Both the position numbers and the translations under genes were made by a program. 64,000 nt of DNA, taken from positions 1 to 64,000 of the forward strand of contig NZ_SPQP01000004.1 in NCBI RefSeq assembly GCF_004571075.1. The letters run 5' to 3'. The notes beneath the pieces are model-generated. The model worked only from the letters and a program-made list of their open reading frames with translations. It was not told the DNA's origin and searched no databases. Positions 37,713 to 49,977 of this stretch are shown piece after piece (the first letter of the stretch is position 1; each line of letters opens with the position of its first letter). Origin of the DNA: Blastococcus sp. TF02A-35. Lineage in GTDB: Bacteria > Actinomycetota > Actinomycetes > Mycobacteriales > Geodermatophilaceae.

Positions 37713-39230
37713 ATGATCCCCAACCCGCTGCGCGATCCGCGGGACCGGCGGCTCCCCCGGGTGCCCGAGCCCTGCGCCCTGGTCGTCTTCGGCATCACCG
37801 GCGACCTGGCGCGCAAGAAGCTGCTGCCGGCCGTCTACGACCTCGCCAACCGCGGCCTGCTGCCGACCAACTTCGCGCTGCTCGGGTTCGCCCGGCGCGA
37901 CTGGGGCGACACCGAGTTCGCCGAGCTCGCCCGCGACGCCGCACGGAAGCACGCCCGCACGCCGTGGCGCGAGGAGGTGTGGGAGCGGCTGGCCACCACC
38001 GTCCGCTTCGTCCAGGGCAGCTTCGACGACGACAACGCCTTCGACGAGCTCGCCGGGCACCTCGCCGAGCTCGAGGGCAGCCACGGCATCGGCGGCAACG
38101 CCGCGTTCTACCTCTCCATCCCCCCGGCGATGTTCCCCGTCGTCCTCAAGCAGATGCAGCGCACCGGCATGGCCGACAGCACCAGCGACCGATGGCGCCG
38201 GGTGGTGGTCGAGAAGCCGTTCGGCACCGACCTGGAGTCCAGCCGCGAGCTCAACGCGCTGGTGGACTCGGTGTTCACCGCCGACGACGTCTTCCGCATC
38301 GACCACTACCTGGGCAAGGAGACCGTCCAGAACCTGATGGCGCTGCGGTTCGCCAACACCCTGTTCGAGCCGATCTGGAACGGCCACAACGTCGACTCCG
38401 TGCAGATCACCATGGCCGAGGACGTCGGCATCGGCGGGCGGGCCGGGTTCTACGAGAAGACCGGCGCCGCCCGCGACGTGCTGCAGAACCACCTGCTGCA
38501 GCTGCTGGCCCTGACCGCCATGGAGGAGCCGGTCGAGTTCTCCGCCGAGGAGATCCGCACCGAGAAGCTCAAGGTGCTGCGGGCCATCTCGCTGCCCGAG
38601 GACCTGGAGACCTTCGCCGTCCGGGGGCAGTACGAGCAGGGCTGGCTCGCCGGCCAGCGCGCCTGCGGCTACCGGCAGGAGGAAGGGGTCGACCCGGAGT
38701 CGACCACCGAGACCTTCGCCGCCGTCCGGCTGGGGGTGGAGACCCGGCGGTGGGCGGGCGTCCCCTTCTACCTGCGCACCGGCAAGCGGCTCCCCCGCCG
38801 CGTCACCGAGATCGCCCTGGTGTTCAAGCGGGCCCCGCACCTGCCCTTCGCCGACACCGACACCGAGGAGCTGGGCAACAACCAGCTGGTCGTGCGCGTG
38901 CAGCCCGACGAGGGCGTCACCCTCAAGTTCGGGTCGAAGGTCCCCGGCAGCGTCATGGAGGTCCGCGACGTCTCGATGGACTTCCTGTACGGCGAGCAGT
39001 TCACGGAGTCCAGCCCGGAGGCCTACGAGCGGCTCCTGCTGGACGTGCTGCTCGGCGACGCCACGCTCTTCCCCCGCAACGCCGAGGTCGAGGCCTCCTG
39101 GGCGGTGATCGACCCGCTGGAGGAGTTCTGGCAGGGCACGAAGCCGCACTCCTACCGGGCCGGCGAGTGGGGCCCCCGGGCGGCCGACGAGATGCTCGCC
39201 GCCGAAGGCCGCCGGTGGCGGCGACCGTGA
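37713..39230 (+). CDS. zwf: Glucose-6-phosphate 1-dehydrogenase
   Basis: 505 residues. The nucleotide loop FGITGDLARKKLLPA (about 28-42), the substrate-binding RIDHYLGKETVQNL (about 194-207) and the EKPFGTDL block are intact. The enzyme commits glucose-6-phosphate to the oxidative pentose phosphate path and makes NADPH. The ATG at 37713 follows GAGGACGGAAG. Downstream are opcA (its actinobacterial activator) and pgl, the next enzyme. A 6-phosphogluconate dehydrogenase is not in this cluster. Confidence 0.98.
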   Translation: MIPNPLRDPRDRRLPRVPEPCALVVFGITGDLARKKLLPAVYDLANRGLLPTNFALLGFARRDWGDTEFAELARDAARKHARTPWREEVWERLATTVRFVQGSFDDDNAFDELAGHLAELEGSHGIGGNAAFYLSIPPAMFPVVLKQMQRTGMADSTSDRWRRVVVEKPFGTDLESSRELNALVDSVFTADDVFRIDHYLGKETVQNLMALRFANTLFEPIWNGHNVDSVQITMAEDVGIGGRAGFYEKTGAARDVLQNHLLQLLALTAMEEPVEFSAEEIRTEKLKVLRAISLPEDLETFAVRGQYEQGWLAGQRACGYRQEEGVDPESTTETFAAVRLGVETRRWAGVPFYLRTGKRLPRRVTEIALVFKRAPHLPFADTDTEELGNNQLVVRVQPDEGVTLKFGSKVPGSVMEVRDVSMDFLYGEQFTESSPEAYERLLLDVLLGDATLFPRNAEVEASWAVIDPLEEFWQGTKPHSYRAGEWGPRAADEMLAAEGRRWRRP

Positions 39231-39255
39231 GCGGCCACCAGGAGACGGAGACCCG

Positions 39256-40269
39256 ATGACCACGCTGTGGGACACCACCGGCTCGGCCGTGGTGAAGGAG
39301 CTGGCCGCCCAGCGGCGGACCGGCGGTGCGGTGCTCTCCGGGGTGGCGCTGACCCTGGTCGTCGTCGCCGACGAGAGCCGGGTGACCGAGGCCGAGGAGG
39401 CCGCCACCCACGCCGCGGAGATGCACCCCTGCCGGGTGCTGATCGTGGTGCGCCGGCAGATCGACGCACCGGTCCCGCGCCTCGACGCGGAGGTGCAGAT
39501 CGGCGGGCGGCTCGGGCCGGGCGAGGCCGTGGTGATGCGCATGTACGGCCGGCTCGCCCTGCACGCCGAGTCCGTGGTCCTGCCGCTCCTCGCCGCCGAC
39601 GCACCCGTCGTCACGTGGTGGCACGGCGTCCCGCCGGAGCGGATCGCCACCGACGCGCTCGGGGTCCTGGCCGACCGCCGGATCACGGACAGCTCGCTCA
39701 CCGAGGACCCGCCGGCCACGCTGCGCGTGCGGGCCGAGGACTACGCCCCCGGCGACTCCGACCTCGCCTGGACCCGCAGCACCGCGTGGCGCGCGGTGCT
39801 GGCCTCGACGCTGGACTCGGTGTCCGGGCGGCGCAGCGACGCCGTCCAGGTGCACGGGGGCCGGATCGAGGGCGACCCTGGCAACGCCACCGCGCAGCTG
39901 CTCGCCGGGTGGATCTCCTCCCGCTGCGGCTGCTCGGTCGACGTCGTGCCCGGGTCGCGCGACCCCGGGCCGAGCGGGGTCGAGGCCGTGACCCTGCGGC
40001 TGGACCAGGACGAGCAGCTGGAGGTGCGGGCCGACCACCGCGGCGGCGCCGTCATCTCCCAGCCCTACCGCCCGGACTCCACGCTCGCCCTGCCCGAGCG
40101 GGTGCTGGGCGACCTGCTCAGCGAGGAGCTGCGCCGGCTCGACCCGGACGAGCCCTACAGCGAGGCGCTGGAGGCAGCGACCGGCCTGCGGGGCCTGTCC
40201 GACCGGCCGGCGGTCCGCGAGCACGTGTGGTTCGACCCGGCGGCGGAGACCGACGTGGTGACCTCGTGA
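39256..40269 (+). CDS. opcA: OpcA, glucose-6-phosphate dehydrogenase assembly/allosteric protein
   Basis: 337 residues. MTTLWDTTGSAVVKELA, HPCRVLIVV and PVVTWWHGVPPERIATDALG are characteristic OpcA blocks. OpcA is known in actinobacteria and cyanobacteria to activate or assemble Zwf. Placement directly between zwf and pgl fits this role. GGAGACGGAGA precedes the ATG, and its stop overlaps the pgl GTG (GTGA). Confidence 0.95.
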   Translation: MTTLWDTTGSAVVKELAAQRRTGGAVLSGVALTLVVVADESRVTEAEEAATHAAEMHPCRVLIVVRRQIDAPVPRLDAEVQIGGRLGPGEAVVMRMYGRLALHAESVVLPLLAADAPVVTWWHGVPPERIATDALGVLADRRITDSSLTEDPPATLRVRAEDYAPGDSDLAWTRSTAWRAVLASTLDSVSGRRSDAVQVHGGRIEGDPGNATAQLLAGWISSRCGCSVDVVPGSRDPGPSGVEAVTLRLDQDEQLEVRADHRGGAVISQPYRPDSTLALPERVLGDLLSEELRRLDPDEPYSEALEAATGLRGLSDRPAVREHVWFDPAAETDVVTS

Positions 40270-41078
40270 GCCTCTCCCCCGGTGACCGCGCGTCCGCCGA
40301 GCTGCCCGACGGCCACCGCCCTCCCCCGCAGGTCGTGATCGAGCCGGACACCGACCGGCTGGTGCGGGCGGTGGCCGAGGCCCTGGTCGCCCGCCTGGCC
40401 GCGGCGCAGGCCGTGCACGGCAGCGCCTCGGTGGTGCTCACCGGCGGCGGCGTCGGCATCGCCGTCCTGCGGCACGTGGCCGGGCTCGTGGCCGAGCCGG
40501 TCCGCGAGGTCGTCGACTGGTCCCAGGTCGACTTCTGGTGGGGTGACGAGCGCTTCGTCCCCGCCGACTCCGACGACCGCAACGAGCGGCAGGCGCGCAC
40601 CGCACTGCTCGACGGCCTGGACCTGCCCGGCTTCCGCGTGCACGCGATGGGGGCGTCCGACGCCTTCGCCACCCCCGAGGAGGCGGCCGAGGACTACGCC
40701 GCCGAGCTCCGGGAGTACGCCGCCGAGGGGCGGGACCTGCCGCGCTTCGACGTCCTCCTGCTCGGGATGGGGCCCGAGGGCCACACCGCCTCGATCTTCC
40801 CCGGCTCCCCCGCAGTGGGCGACGAGCGCCCGGTCGTGGCCGTGCGCGACTGCCCGAAGCCGCCGCCCACCCGGGTCAGCCTCGGCTTCCCGGCGCTCAC
40901 CAGCGCCGAGGAGGTCTGGCTGCTGGTCGCCGGGGAGGAGAAGGCGCCGGCCGTGGCGCGTGCCCTGGCCGGCGCCCCTCGGGACGAGATCCCGGCGGCC
41001 GGGGTCCACGGGACCCGGGCCACCCGGTGGCTGCTCGACGCCGCCGCCGCGAGCCGGCTGCCCCGCGCGGAGGACTGA
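40266..41078 (+). CDS. pgl: 6-phosphogluconolactonase (DevB/Pgl)
   Basis: 270 residues. VVLTGGGVGIAVL, VDFWWGDERFVPADSDDRNE and LLLGMGPEGHTASIFPGSP are the family motifs around the active site. It hydrolyses the lactone from Zwf. About 25 residues at the N-terminus (Pro-rich) precede the conserved domain. It is the last gene of the pentose-phosphate operon and ends 22 bp from the convergent rbpA stop. Confidence 0.96.
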   Translation: MSLSPGDRASAELPDGHRPPPQVVIEPDTDRLVRAVAEALVARLAAAQAVHGSASVVLTGGGVGIAVLRHVAGLVAEPVREVVDWSQVDFWWGDERFVPADSDDRNERQARTALLDGLDLPGFRVHAMGASDAFATPEEAAEDYAAELREYAAEGRDLPRFDVLLLGMGPEGHTASIFPGSPAVGDERPVVAVRDCPKPPPTRVSLGFPALTSAEEVWLLVAGEEKAPAVARALAGAPRDEIPAAGVHGTRATRWLLDAAAASRLPRAED

Positions 41079-41100
41079 GCGCGGCAGGCCGGGCGGTACC

Positions 41101-41442
41101 TCAGCCGCCGCGACGCACGCGGAGGCGGTCCAGCGCCTCCTGCAGGAGCGCGTCGCCGTCGGCGTCGCTGCGCCGCTCGCGGACGTAGGCCAGGTGGGTC
41201 TTGTACGGCTCGATCCGCGGGGCCGGCGGCGGGGCGTCCTGGTCCTGCCCGGCCGGCAGACCGCAGCGGGGGCAGTCCCAGAACTCCGGGACGTCCGCCT
41301 CGCTCGCCAGCACCACCCGGGTCTCGTGCCCGTTGGCGCACCAGAACGGGATGCGGCGCCGCGGTGCGGCCTCGCCCCGCTCGACCTCGCCCATCGGACC
41401 CGCACCGACCCGGGAACCCCGGATCGCGTTGCCACCAGCCAC
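41101..41442 (-). CDS. rbpA: RNA polymerase-binding protein RbpA
   Basis: 113 residues. NAIRGSRVGAGPMGEVERGE is the N-terminal tail and basic linker, and FWCANGHET with WDCPRCG supplies three Cys and a His for the zinc. EPYKTHLAYVRERRSDADG is the sigma-interacting domain. RbpA stabilises open complexes with the principal sigma in actinobacteria. I start at the GTG at 41442 (AGGGGG upstream), matching the family N-terminus, not at the longer GTG 15 codons earlier. A TAGTCT -10 is present at 41497-41502 on the minus strand. Confidence 0.97.
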   Translation of the reverse strand: MAGGNAIRGSRVGAGPMGEVERGEAAPRRRIPFWCANGHETRVVLASEADVPEFWDCPRCGLPAGQDQDAPPPAPRIEPYKTHLAYVRERRSDADGDALLQEALDRLRVRRGG

Positions 41443-41524
41443 GTGTGCCCCCTGATCGTCGCTCCGGGTCGCGGCGACGCCGGTCACCGCGCCGGAAGAC
41501 TAACTCCCGGGACCGCGGTTTCCG

Positions 41525-41549
41525 GTCACGATTCGGCGCCGATTGTGAC
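41525..41549. other. Imperfect inverted repeat between secG and rbpA
   Basis: GTCAC at 41525-41529 and GTGAC at 41545-41549 flank a CGGCGCCG core, with G-T wobbles and mismatches. It may form a terminator hairpin for secG or a regulatory site upstream of rbpA. The evidence is only the repeat. Confidence 0.3.
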
Positions 41550-41573
41550 GCCGGTCGCCTTCAGGGGCGGGCG

Positions 41574-41804
41574 TCAGACCTTGAGGAGGATGCCCAGGCC
41601 GACGATGCAGACGGTCCAGACCAGGGCGGTGCCCACGGTCAGCCGGTTCAGGTTCTTCTCCACGACCGAGGAGCCGGCCAGCGACGAGGACGCGGCGCCG
41701 CCGAACATCGAGGACAGACCGCCGCCCTTCCCGCGGTGCAGCAGGATCAGCACGATCAGCACGATGCTGGTGAGCACCAGCAGGATGTTGAGCCCCAGCT
41801 CCAT
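41574..41804 (-). CDS. secG: Preprotein translocase subunit SecG
   Basis: 76 residues. Two transmembrane helices (about 5-22 and 53-73) flank the Gly-rich cytoplasmic loop HRGKGGGLSSMFGG, the SecG signature. SecG assists SecYE. The ATG at 41804 follows a purine-rich CGGAGAGG site. In many actinobacteria secG directly follows tpiA; here an extracellular binding protein gene lies between them. TAGGCT (41857-41862, minus) may be its own -10. Confidence 0.95.
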   Translation of the reverse strand: MELGLNILLVLTSIVLIVLILLHRGKGGGLSSMFGGAASSSLAGSSVVEKNLNRLTVGTALVWTVCIVGLGILLKV

Positions 41805-41856
41805 TGACCTCTCCGGAAGCCTCGACGACCGGCGACGGACGCCAGCTCTCCCCCCG

Positions 41857-41862
41857 AGCCTA
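41857..41862 (-). promoter_or_regulatory. Candidate -10 TAGGCT for secG
   Basis: On the minus strand TAGGCT fits TAnnnT about 53 nt before the secG ATG. It separates secG from the upstream binding-protein gene. Confidence 0.3.
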
Positions 41863-41878
41863 GCCGACGCGCCCCCGC

Positions 41879-41900
41879 GGCCCGGTGAGGCAGCCGGGCC
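41879..41900 (-). terminator. Hairpin after the solute-binding protein gene
   Basis: GGCCCGG (41879-41885) pairs with CCGGGCC (41894-41900), loop 8 nt. It lies immediately past the stop at 41907. Confidence 0.45.
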
Positions 41901-41906
41901 ACGGTC

Positions 41907-43685
41907 TCAGCGGACGCCCGCGGTGGCGATGTCGTAGCCGGCGTAGGGCCGCATGACCACGCCGTTGTGCAGCCGCTGCCCCGCCACCAGCTGGATCCGC
42001 GCCTCCGCCAGTGGCACGTAGGCCGACGTCTTCCGCACCGTCTCCGCGACGTCGCCCCACGACCCCGGCCCACCGGCGCGGGCCTCGTCGACGAGCGCGG
42101 TGACGGCCGGGTCGTTCAGCCGGGCGTAGTTCGTGTTGCCCACCGAGCGGACGCTGCGGCCGTCGACCAGCGGCACCAAAAATGAGCCGGCGGTCGGGAA
42201 GTCCGCGGTCCGGGTGGCGAGGACGATCCCGTACCCGTTGCTCGCGACGGTGTCGGGGTTGCCCACCTCGGTGGCGTAGAACGTGGCCGGGTCCAGCGGC
42301 CGCACCTCGACGTCGATGCCCACCTCGCCCAGCTGGCCCGCCACCTCGTCGGCCACCTCGAGCGTGCTCGGCGCGTCCGGCACCGCCAACACCGTGCTGA
42401 ACCCGTCGGGCCGGCCGCATTTCTCGAGCGCGGCCCTCGCCGCGTCCCGGTCCGGGCCGGCGTCGGTGTGCGTGGGCCCGCCGTCGAGCCCCCGCGGCCA
42501 CAGCTGCGAGCTGCGGACCGCCTCCCCGGGCCCGCCCAGCGCGTCCTGCACGGCCCGCCGGTCGATGGCCGCGGCGACGGCGGCGCGGCAGTCCGGGCTG
42601 TCCATCGGGGCGACGTCGGTGGGCAGCGCCAGCACCCGCAGCGAGCCGGTGGTCACGTCGTCGACCCGGGCGGCCAGGTCGTGGTCCTCGTCGTCGGTGA
42701 GACGGGCGTTCGTGGCGACCTGCACGCCGGTGCCCGAGATGTCGATGTCGGCGGAGCCGGCCAGGAGGGCCTGGTCGCGCTCCAGGCCGGAGAGGCCGGT
42801 GCGGACGACGACCGAGTCGGGCAGGGCCGTGCGCACGTCGTCGGTGGCGGGGTCCCACTGCGGGTTGCGCTCCAGCAGGACACCGGCCTCGGGGTCCACG
42901 GAGGTGACCGCGTAGGGGCCGGAGGAGACCGGGTCCTGGCCGTACTGGCCGGCCGTGTCGGCCTCCGCGGGCACGGGGCTGCTCGAGGGCAGCGCGAGCA
43001 CGAACGGGAGGTCGGGCTGCGGTGAGCGCAGCCGGAAGACGATCGTCCGGTCGTCGGGGGTCTCCACCGACGTCAGGTCCGGGTCGTCCTCCTCCTTGGA
43101 GTACGGCCCCGGGTAGGGGTTCGCCGGGTCGTCCAGGAGGTCGACGACGTAGGTGGGGCCGCCGACGACCACGTCGGAGGCGAAGGACCGCTGGATGCCG
43201 TACTTGACGTCCTGGCTGGTGATGGGCCGCCCGGTCTCGAAGCGGACGCCCTCGCGGAGCGTGAAGCTCCAGGTCAGCCCGTCCTCGGAGACGGTGCCGA
43301 GGTCGGTGGCCAGGTCGGGGACCAGCTGGTCGGTCTTCCCGGGCTCGGACGAGTAGGTCACCAGCGTGCGGGCGTACAGCCGCATCAGGTTCCACACGCC
43401 CGGGGAGTACGAGCGCTGCGGGTCCAGGCTGTCGATCTCCGGGGCGACGACCCGCAACGTTCCGCCGGCCTCGTCCGAGGGCGAGCGGACACCCTCCACG
43501 CCGGCGTCTGCCCCGTCGGCCAGGACCGGAACGTCGGCCCGTCCCCCGGCACCGCCCAGGCAGCTGACCGCCAGCACGATGACGAGGAGCACGACCGCGG
43601 CGGATCCCAGGATCCTGCGGCGGGACCAGCCCCGGGCCCAGCCGGGCAGCCGGTCGGCCAGTCGCTCGAGCGCCTGCTGCACCAC
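41907..43685 (-). CDS. ABC transporter substrate-binding lipoprotein (SBP_bac_5, peptide/nickel type)
   Basis: 592 residues. An Arg-rich N-terminus precedes a hydrophobic segment (about 27-42) ending VLAVSC, a plausible lipobox. The mature part matches family 5 binding proteins: GGTLRVVAPEIDSLDPQRSY, LVPDLATDLGTVSEDGLTWSFTLREGVRFETG, SGPYAVTSVDPEAGVLLERN and TANPD-like GNPDTVASNGYGI. It would capture oligopeptides or other solutes. No permease or ATPase gene is adjacent, so it is an orphan. It begins 47 bp after tpiA on the same strand, suggesting read-through from the glycolytic operon. Confidence 0.87.
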   Translation of the reverse strand: MVQQALERLADRLPGWARGWSRRRILGSAAVVLLVIVLAVSCLGGAGGRADVPVLADGADAGVEGVRSPSDEAGGTLRVVAPEIDSLDPQRSYSPGVWNLMRLYARTLVTYSSEPGKTDQLVPDLATDLGTVSEDGLTWSFTLREGVRFETGRPITSQDVKYGIQRSFASDVVVGGPTYVVDLLDDPANPYPGPYSKEEDDPDLTSVETPDDRTIVFRLRSPQPDLPFVLALPSSSPVPAEADTAGQYGQDPVSSGPYAVTSVDPEAGVLLERNPQWDPATDDVRTALPDSVVVRTGLSGLERDQALLAGSADIDISGTGVQVATNARLTDDEDHDLAARVDDVTTGSLRVLALPTDVAPMDSPDCRAAVAAAIDRRAVQDALGGPGEAVRSSQLWPRGLDGGPTHTDAGPDRDAARAALEKCGRPDGFSTVLAVPDAPSTLEVADEVAGQLGEVGIDVEVRPLDPATFYATEVGNPDTVASNGYGIVLATRTADFPTAGSFLVPLVDGRSVRSVGNTNYARLNDPAVTALVDEARAGGPGSWGDVAETVRKTSAYVPLAEARIQLVAGQRLHNGVVMRPYAGYDIATAGVR

Positions 43686-43732
43686 CTGCTGCCCACCCCC
43701 ACCCGTGTCCGGCCGGCGGCGGGCAGCAGGGC

Positions 43733-44539
43733 TCAGCTACCGCCGGCGGCGATCCGACAGATCTGCGCGAACTCGTCGGCGTCCAGGCTGGCACCGCCGA
43801 CGAGCGCGCCGTCGATGTCCGCCCCGGCCAGGATCCCGGCCGTGTTCGCGGCCTTCACCGACCCGCCGTAGAGGATACGGACGACAGCGGCCGTCTCCGG
43901 GCCGAATCGCTCGGCGAGCCGCGCCCGAAGCGCCCCGCACACCTCCTGCGCATCGTCGGGGGTCGCGACCTCGCCGGTGCCGATTGCCCAGACCGGCTCG
44001 TAGGCGACCACGACGCCGCCTCCTGCCGTCCCGGCCACCTGCTCGGCGGTCAGCCCCTCGAGCGCGGCGTCGAGCTGGGCGGTGCAGTGCGCGACGTGCG
44101 TCCCGGCCTTGCGGACGTCGAGGCCCTCCCCCACGCAGAGGATGGGCACCAGGCCGTGCCGGAGCGCGCTGCCCACCTTGGCGGCCACGACGGCGTCGTC
44201 CTCGGCGTGCAGCGCGCGCCGCTCGGAGTGGCCGACGGTGACGTAGGTGCAGGCGAGCGCGGCGAGCATGCTGCCGCTGACCTCACCGGTGTAGGCCCCG
44301 GAGTCGTGCGTGGACAGGTCCTGCGCGCCGTAGCCGACGGTCAGCTTGTCGCCGGCCACGAGCGTCTGCACGCTGCGCAGCGCGGTGAACGGCGGGAGGA
44401 CGACGACCTCGGCCGCCTCCATCTCCTTGTCCTTGAGGCTGAACACGATCTTCTGGAGGAGGCTGATGGCCTCCAGGTGGTTCATGTTCATCTTCCAGTT
44501 GCCGGCGATGAGCGGCCGGCGCGTAGCGGTGGCTGCCAT
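43733..44539 (-). CDS. tpiA: Triosephosphate isomerase
   Basis: 268 residues. [13 protein letters not shown] (about 12-24), [10 protein letters not shown] with the catalytic His, [13 protein letters not shown] with the catalytic Glu, and [10 protein letters not shown] near the end are all present. GGGGAGACC precedes the ATG. The short N-terminal MAATATRR leader is typical. It lies downstream of pgk with 11 bp between. Confidence 0.98.
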   Translation of the reverse strand: MAATATRRPLIAGNWKMNMNHLEAISLLQKIVFSLKDKEMEAAEVVVLPPFTALRSVQTLVAGDKLTVGYGAQDLSTHDSGAYTGEVSGSMLAALACTYVTVGHSERRALHAEDDAVVAAKVGSALRHGLVPILCVGEGLDVRKAGTHVAHCTAQLDAALEGLTAEQVAGTAGGGVVVAYEPVWAIGTGEVATPDDAQEVCGALRARLAERFGPETAAVVRILYGGSVKAANTAGILAGADIDGALVGGASLDADEFAQICRIAAGGS

Positions 44540-44550
44540 GGTCTCCCCGT

Positions 44551-47901
<3,351 letters not shown>

Positions 47902-48034
47902 GCCGTCCACCCCCACGTTGCTCCGGGGCGTCGCATCCCCGGCTTCCGGGCCAGCGCCATGTACGCCGTCCCCTTCCCCCTCGTGCCGCCCAGGCGGCCC
48001 TGCCTTCGTTACCCGGTCGGGCAGCCCTACTCGT

Positions 48035-49003
48035 TCACCGCCGACCGACCACGGACGCCAGCGCAGCCGACAGGCGCTCCGGGTCGTGCCGCGGTGCGCC
48101 GTCCGGCTCGGCCACGGGCGCGAGCACGAGCTCGGCACCGCAGTCGCGCACGGCCTCCAGCAGACCACGGCGGTCAACTACCGAATCAGCATCCGCGACC
48201 ACGCTGTGCAACGCCACTCCGTGCAAGTGTGCCCGCAGCACCGTCAGGTGCTCCTCCGGCGAGAAACCGTCGGTCTCCCCCGGCTGAGGTTCCAGGTTCA
48301 GCACCACCACCACCTTGGCCCGCGCCGCGGCCAGCGCGGCCCGCAGCTGCGGGACGAGCAGGTGCGGCAGCACCGAGGTGTACCAGGATCCCGGACCGAG
48401 CGAGACCACGTCGGCCTCGGCGATCGCCTCGAGCACCGCCGGGTTGACCGGCGGGTCGGCCGGCGAGAGCGAGATCTCCCGCACCCGGCCGGGCGTGGAC
48501 GCGATGGCCACCTGCCCCCGGATCCGGCGGGTGCGCGCCGGGTCGTCCGGGTCGGTGCTCTCCACCCGGGCCACCAGGTCCAGCGGCACGTCGGCCATGG
48601 GGAGCACCCGACCCGGGCAGCCGAGCAGCTCGGCCAGCCGGTCCAGGGCCTGCACGGTGTCACCGCCGTGCATCTCGACCAGCCCGGTGAGCACCAGGTT
48701 GCCGACGGGGTGCCCGGCGAGCACGCCGCTGCCGCCCAGCCGGTGCTGCAGCAGGTCGGCCACCAGCCGGGTGCGCTCGTCCTGCCCGGCCAGCGCCGTC
48801 AGCGCCATGCGCAGGTCCCCCGGCGGCAGCACCGGCATCTCCCGGCGGATGCGGCCGGAGGAGCCGCCGTCGTCGGCGACGGTGACCACCGCGGTCAGGT
48901 CCGGGGTGATCCGCCGCCAGGCACCCAGCGCGGCCGCCAGCCCGTGGCCGCCGCCGAAGGCCACGACCCGCGGCGGACGCCCGGGCACCGGTACGCCGCC
49001 CAC
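48035..49003 (-). CDS. yvcK: YvcK-type UDP-GlcNAc-binding regulator (CofD-like)
   Basis: 322 residues. [16 protein letters not shown] (about 12-27), [17 protein letters not shown] and [14 protein letters not shown] with GNLVLTGL are the CofD/YvcK fold motifs. YvcK proteins bind UDP-GlcNAc and connect carbon supply with cell-wall synthesis. Gene order rapZ-yvcK-whiA is widely conserved. The GTG at 49003 shares one base with the rapZ stop (TAGTG). Confidence 0.93.
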   Translation of the reverse strand: MGGVPVPGRPPRVVAFGGGHGLAAALGAWRRITPDLTAVVTVADDGGSSGRIRREMPVLPPGDLRMALTALAGQDERTRLVADLLQHRLGGSGVLAGHPVGNLVLTGLVEMHGGDTVQALDRLAELLGCPGRVLPMADVPLDLVARVESTDPDDPARTRRIRGQVAIASTPGRVREISLSPADPPVNPAVLEAIAEADVVSLGPGSWYTSVLPHLLVPQLRAALAAARAKVVVVLNLEPQPGETDGFSPEEHLTVLRAHLHGVALHSVVADADSVVDRRGLLEAVRDCGAELVLAPVAEPDGAPRHDPERLSAALASVVGRR

Positions 49004-49977
49004 TACTCGCGGCCCAGGTCGCGGTGGCGGGCGACGGCGGCGATGCCCTCGGCGGAGAGCCGGCGGGCGAACTCCTCGGCGATGGCCACGCTGCGGTGCT
49101 TGCCGCCGGTGCAGCCGACCGCGAGCGTGAGGTAGCGCTTGCCCTCGCGTCGGTAGCCCGGGAGCAGCAGCCGCAGCACCTCGGAGTAGCGGTCGAGGAA
49201 GGGGCCGGCGTCGGCCTGCCCGAGCACGTAGTCGCGGACGTCGGCGTCGCGGCCGGTGTGCGCGCGCAGCTCGGGGATCCAGTGCGGGTTGGGGAGGAAG
49301 CGCGCGTCCACCACCAGGTCGGCGTCCAGCGGGAGCCCGTACTTGAAGCCGAAGCTCATCACCGTCGCGGTCAGCGGCGGGGTCTGCCCCTCGCGGGCGA
49401 AGGCGTTCTCCAGGGTCGCGCGCAGCTGGTGGACGTTGAGGTCGCTGGTGTCCACCCACAGGTCGGCGTCGCCGGCGATGCCGCGGAGGAGCGCGCGCTC
49501 GGCGGTGATCCCGTCGGTGAGCGTCCCGCTGCCCTGCAGCGGGTGCTCCCGGCGGTTCGACTCGTACCGCCGCACCAGCACCTCGTCCCGGGCGTGCACG
49601 TACACCACCCGGGGGCGGTGCCCGGCCTCCGCGAGGACGCGGATGGCCTCCTGGAGGTCGCTGGAGAAGGCGCGGCTGCGGACGTCGACGACGGCGGCGA
49701 ACCGGCGCACGTCACCGCGGGCGCCCAGCTCGACCATGGGCAGCAGCAGCGCCGGCGGCAGGTTCTCGACGACGAACCAGCCGAGGTCCTCCAGCACCCG
49801 GCCCGCGCTGTTCTTGCCGGCGCCGGACAGGCCGGTGACGACGACGACCTCCAGCGGCGCGAGCTCGGTCGAGGCCGGGTCCAGCGCCGGCGAGACGCCG
49901 TTCTGCGGGCCGACCGGTGCGGTCTCGCCGGACATGGGTTGCTCCGCTCCCTGGGTCACGTCGGAGCCGGCCGTCAC
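49003..49977 (-). CDS. rapZ: RapZ/YvcJ nucleotide-binding protein
   Basis: 324 residues, with a 40-residue Pro/Gly-rich leader. The P-loop reads GLSGAGKNS (49-57): after the invariant Lys there is Asn where Ser or Thr is normal. Then come [17 protein letters not shown] and ESNRREHPL, and the C-terminal half carries [22 protein letters not shown], the RapZ small-molecule-binding region. In E. coli RapZ controls GlmS via sRNA and senses GlcN6P; in Gram-positives its role is less clear. The GTG at 49977 overlaps the uvrC stop (GTGA). Confidence 0.94.
   Translation of the reverse strand: MTAGSDVTQGAEQPMSGETAPVGPQNGVSPALDPASTELAPLEVVVVTGLSGAGKNSAGRVLEDLGWFVVENLPPALLLPMVELGARGDVRRFAAVVDVRSRAFSSDLQEAIRVLAEAGHRPRVVYVHARDEVLVRRYESNRREHPLQGSGTLTDGITAERALLRGIAGDADLWVDTSDLNVHQLRATLENAFAREGQTPPLTATVMSFGFKYGLPLDADLVVDARFLPNPHWIPELRAHTGRDADVRDYVLGQADAGPFLDRYSEVLRLLLPGYRREGKRYLTLAVGCTGGKHRSVAIAEEFARRLSAEGIAAVARHRDLGRE

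Noticed and set aside
41497-41521. SigR/SigH-type promoter (GGAA...GTT) upstream of rbpA
   Set aside because: GGAAAC and GTT are present but the spacing (13 nt) is too short for the known consensus.
47902-48034. Leader peptide before whiA ([14 protein letters not shown]...)
   Set aside because: Short frame without its own convincing ribosome-binding site; it runs into the whiA start and has no conserved sequence.
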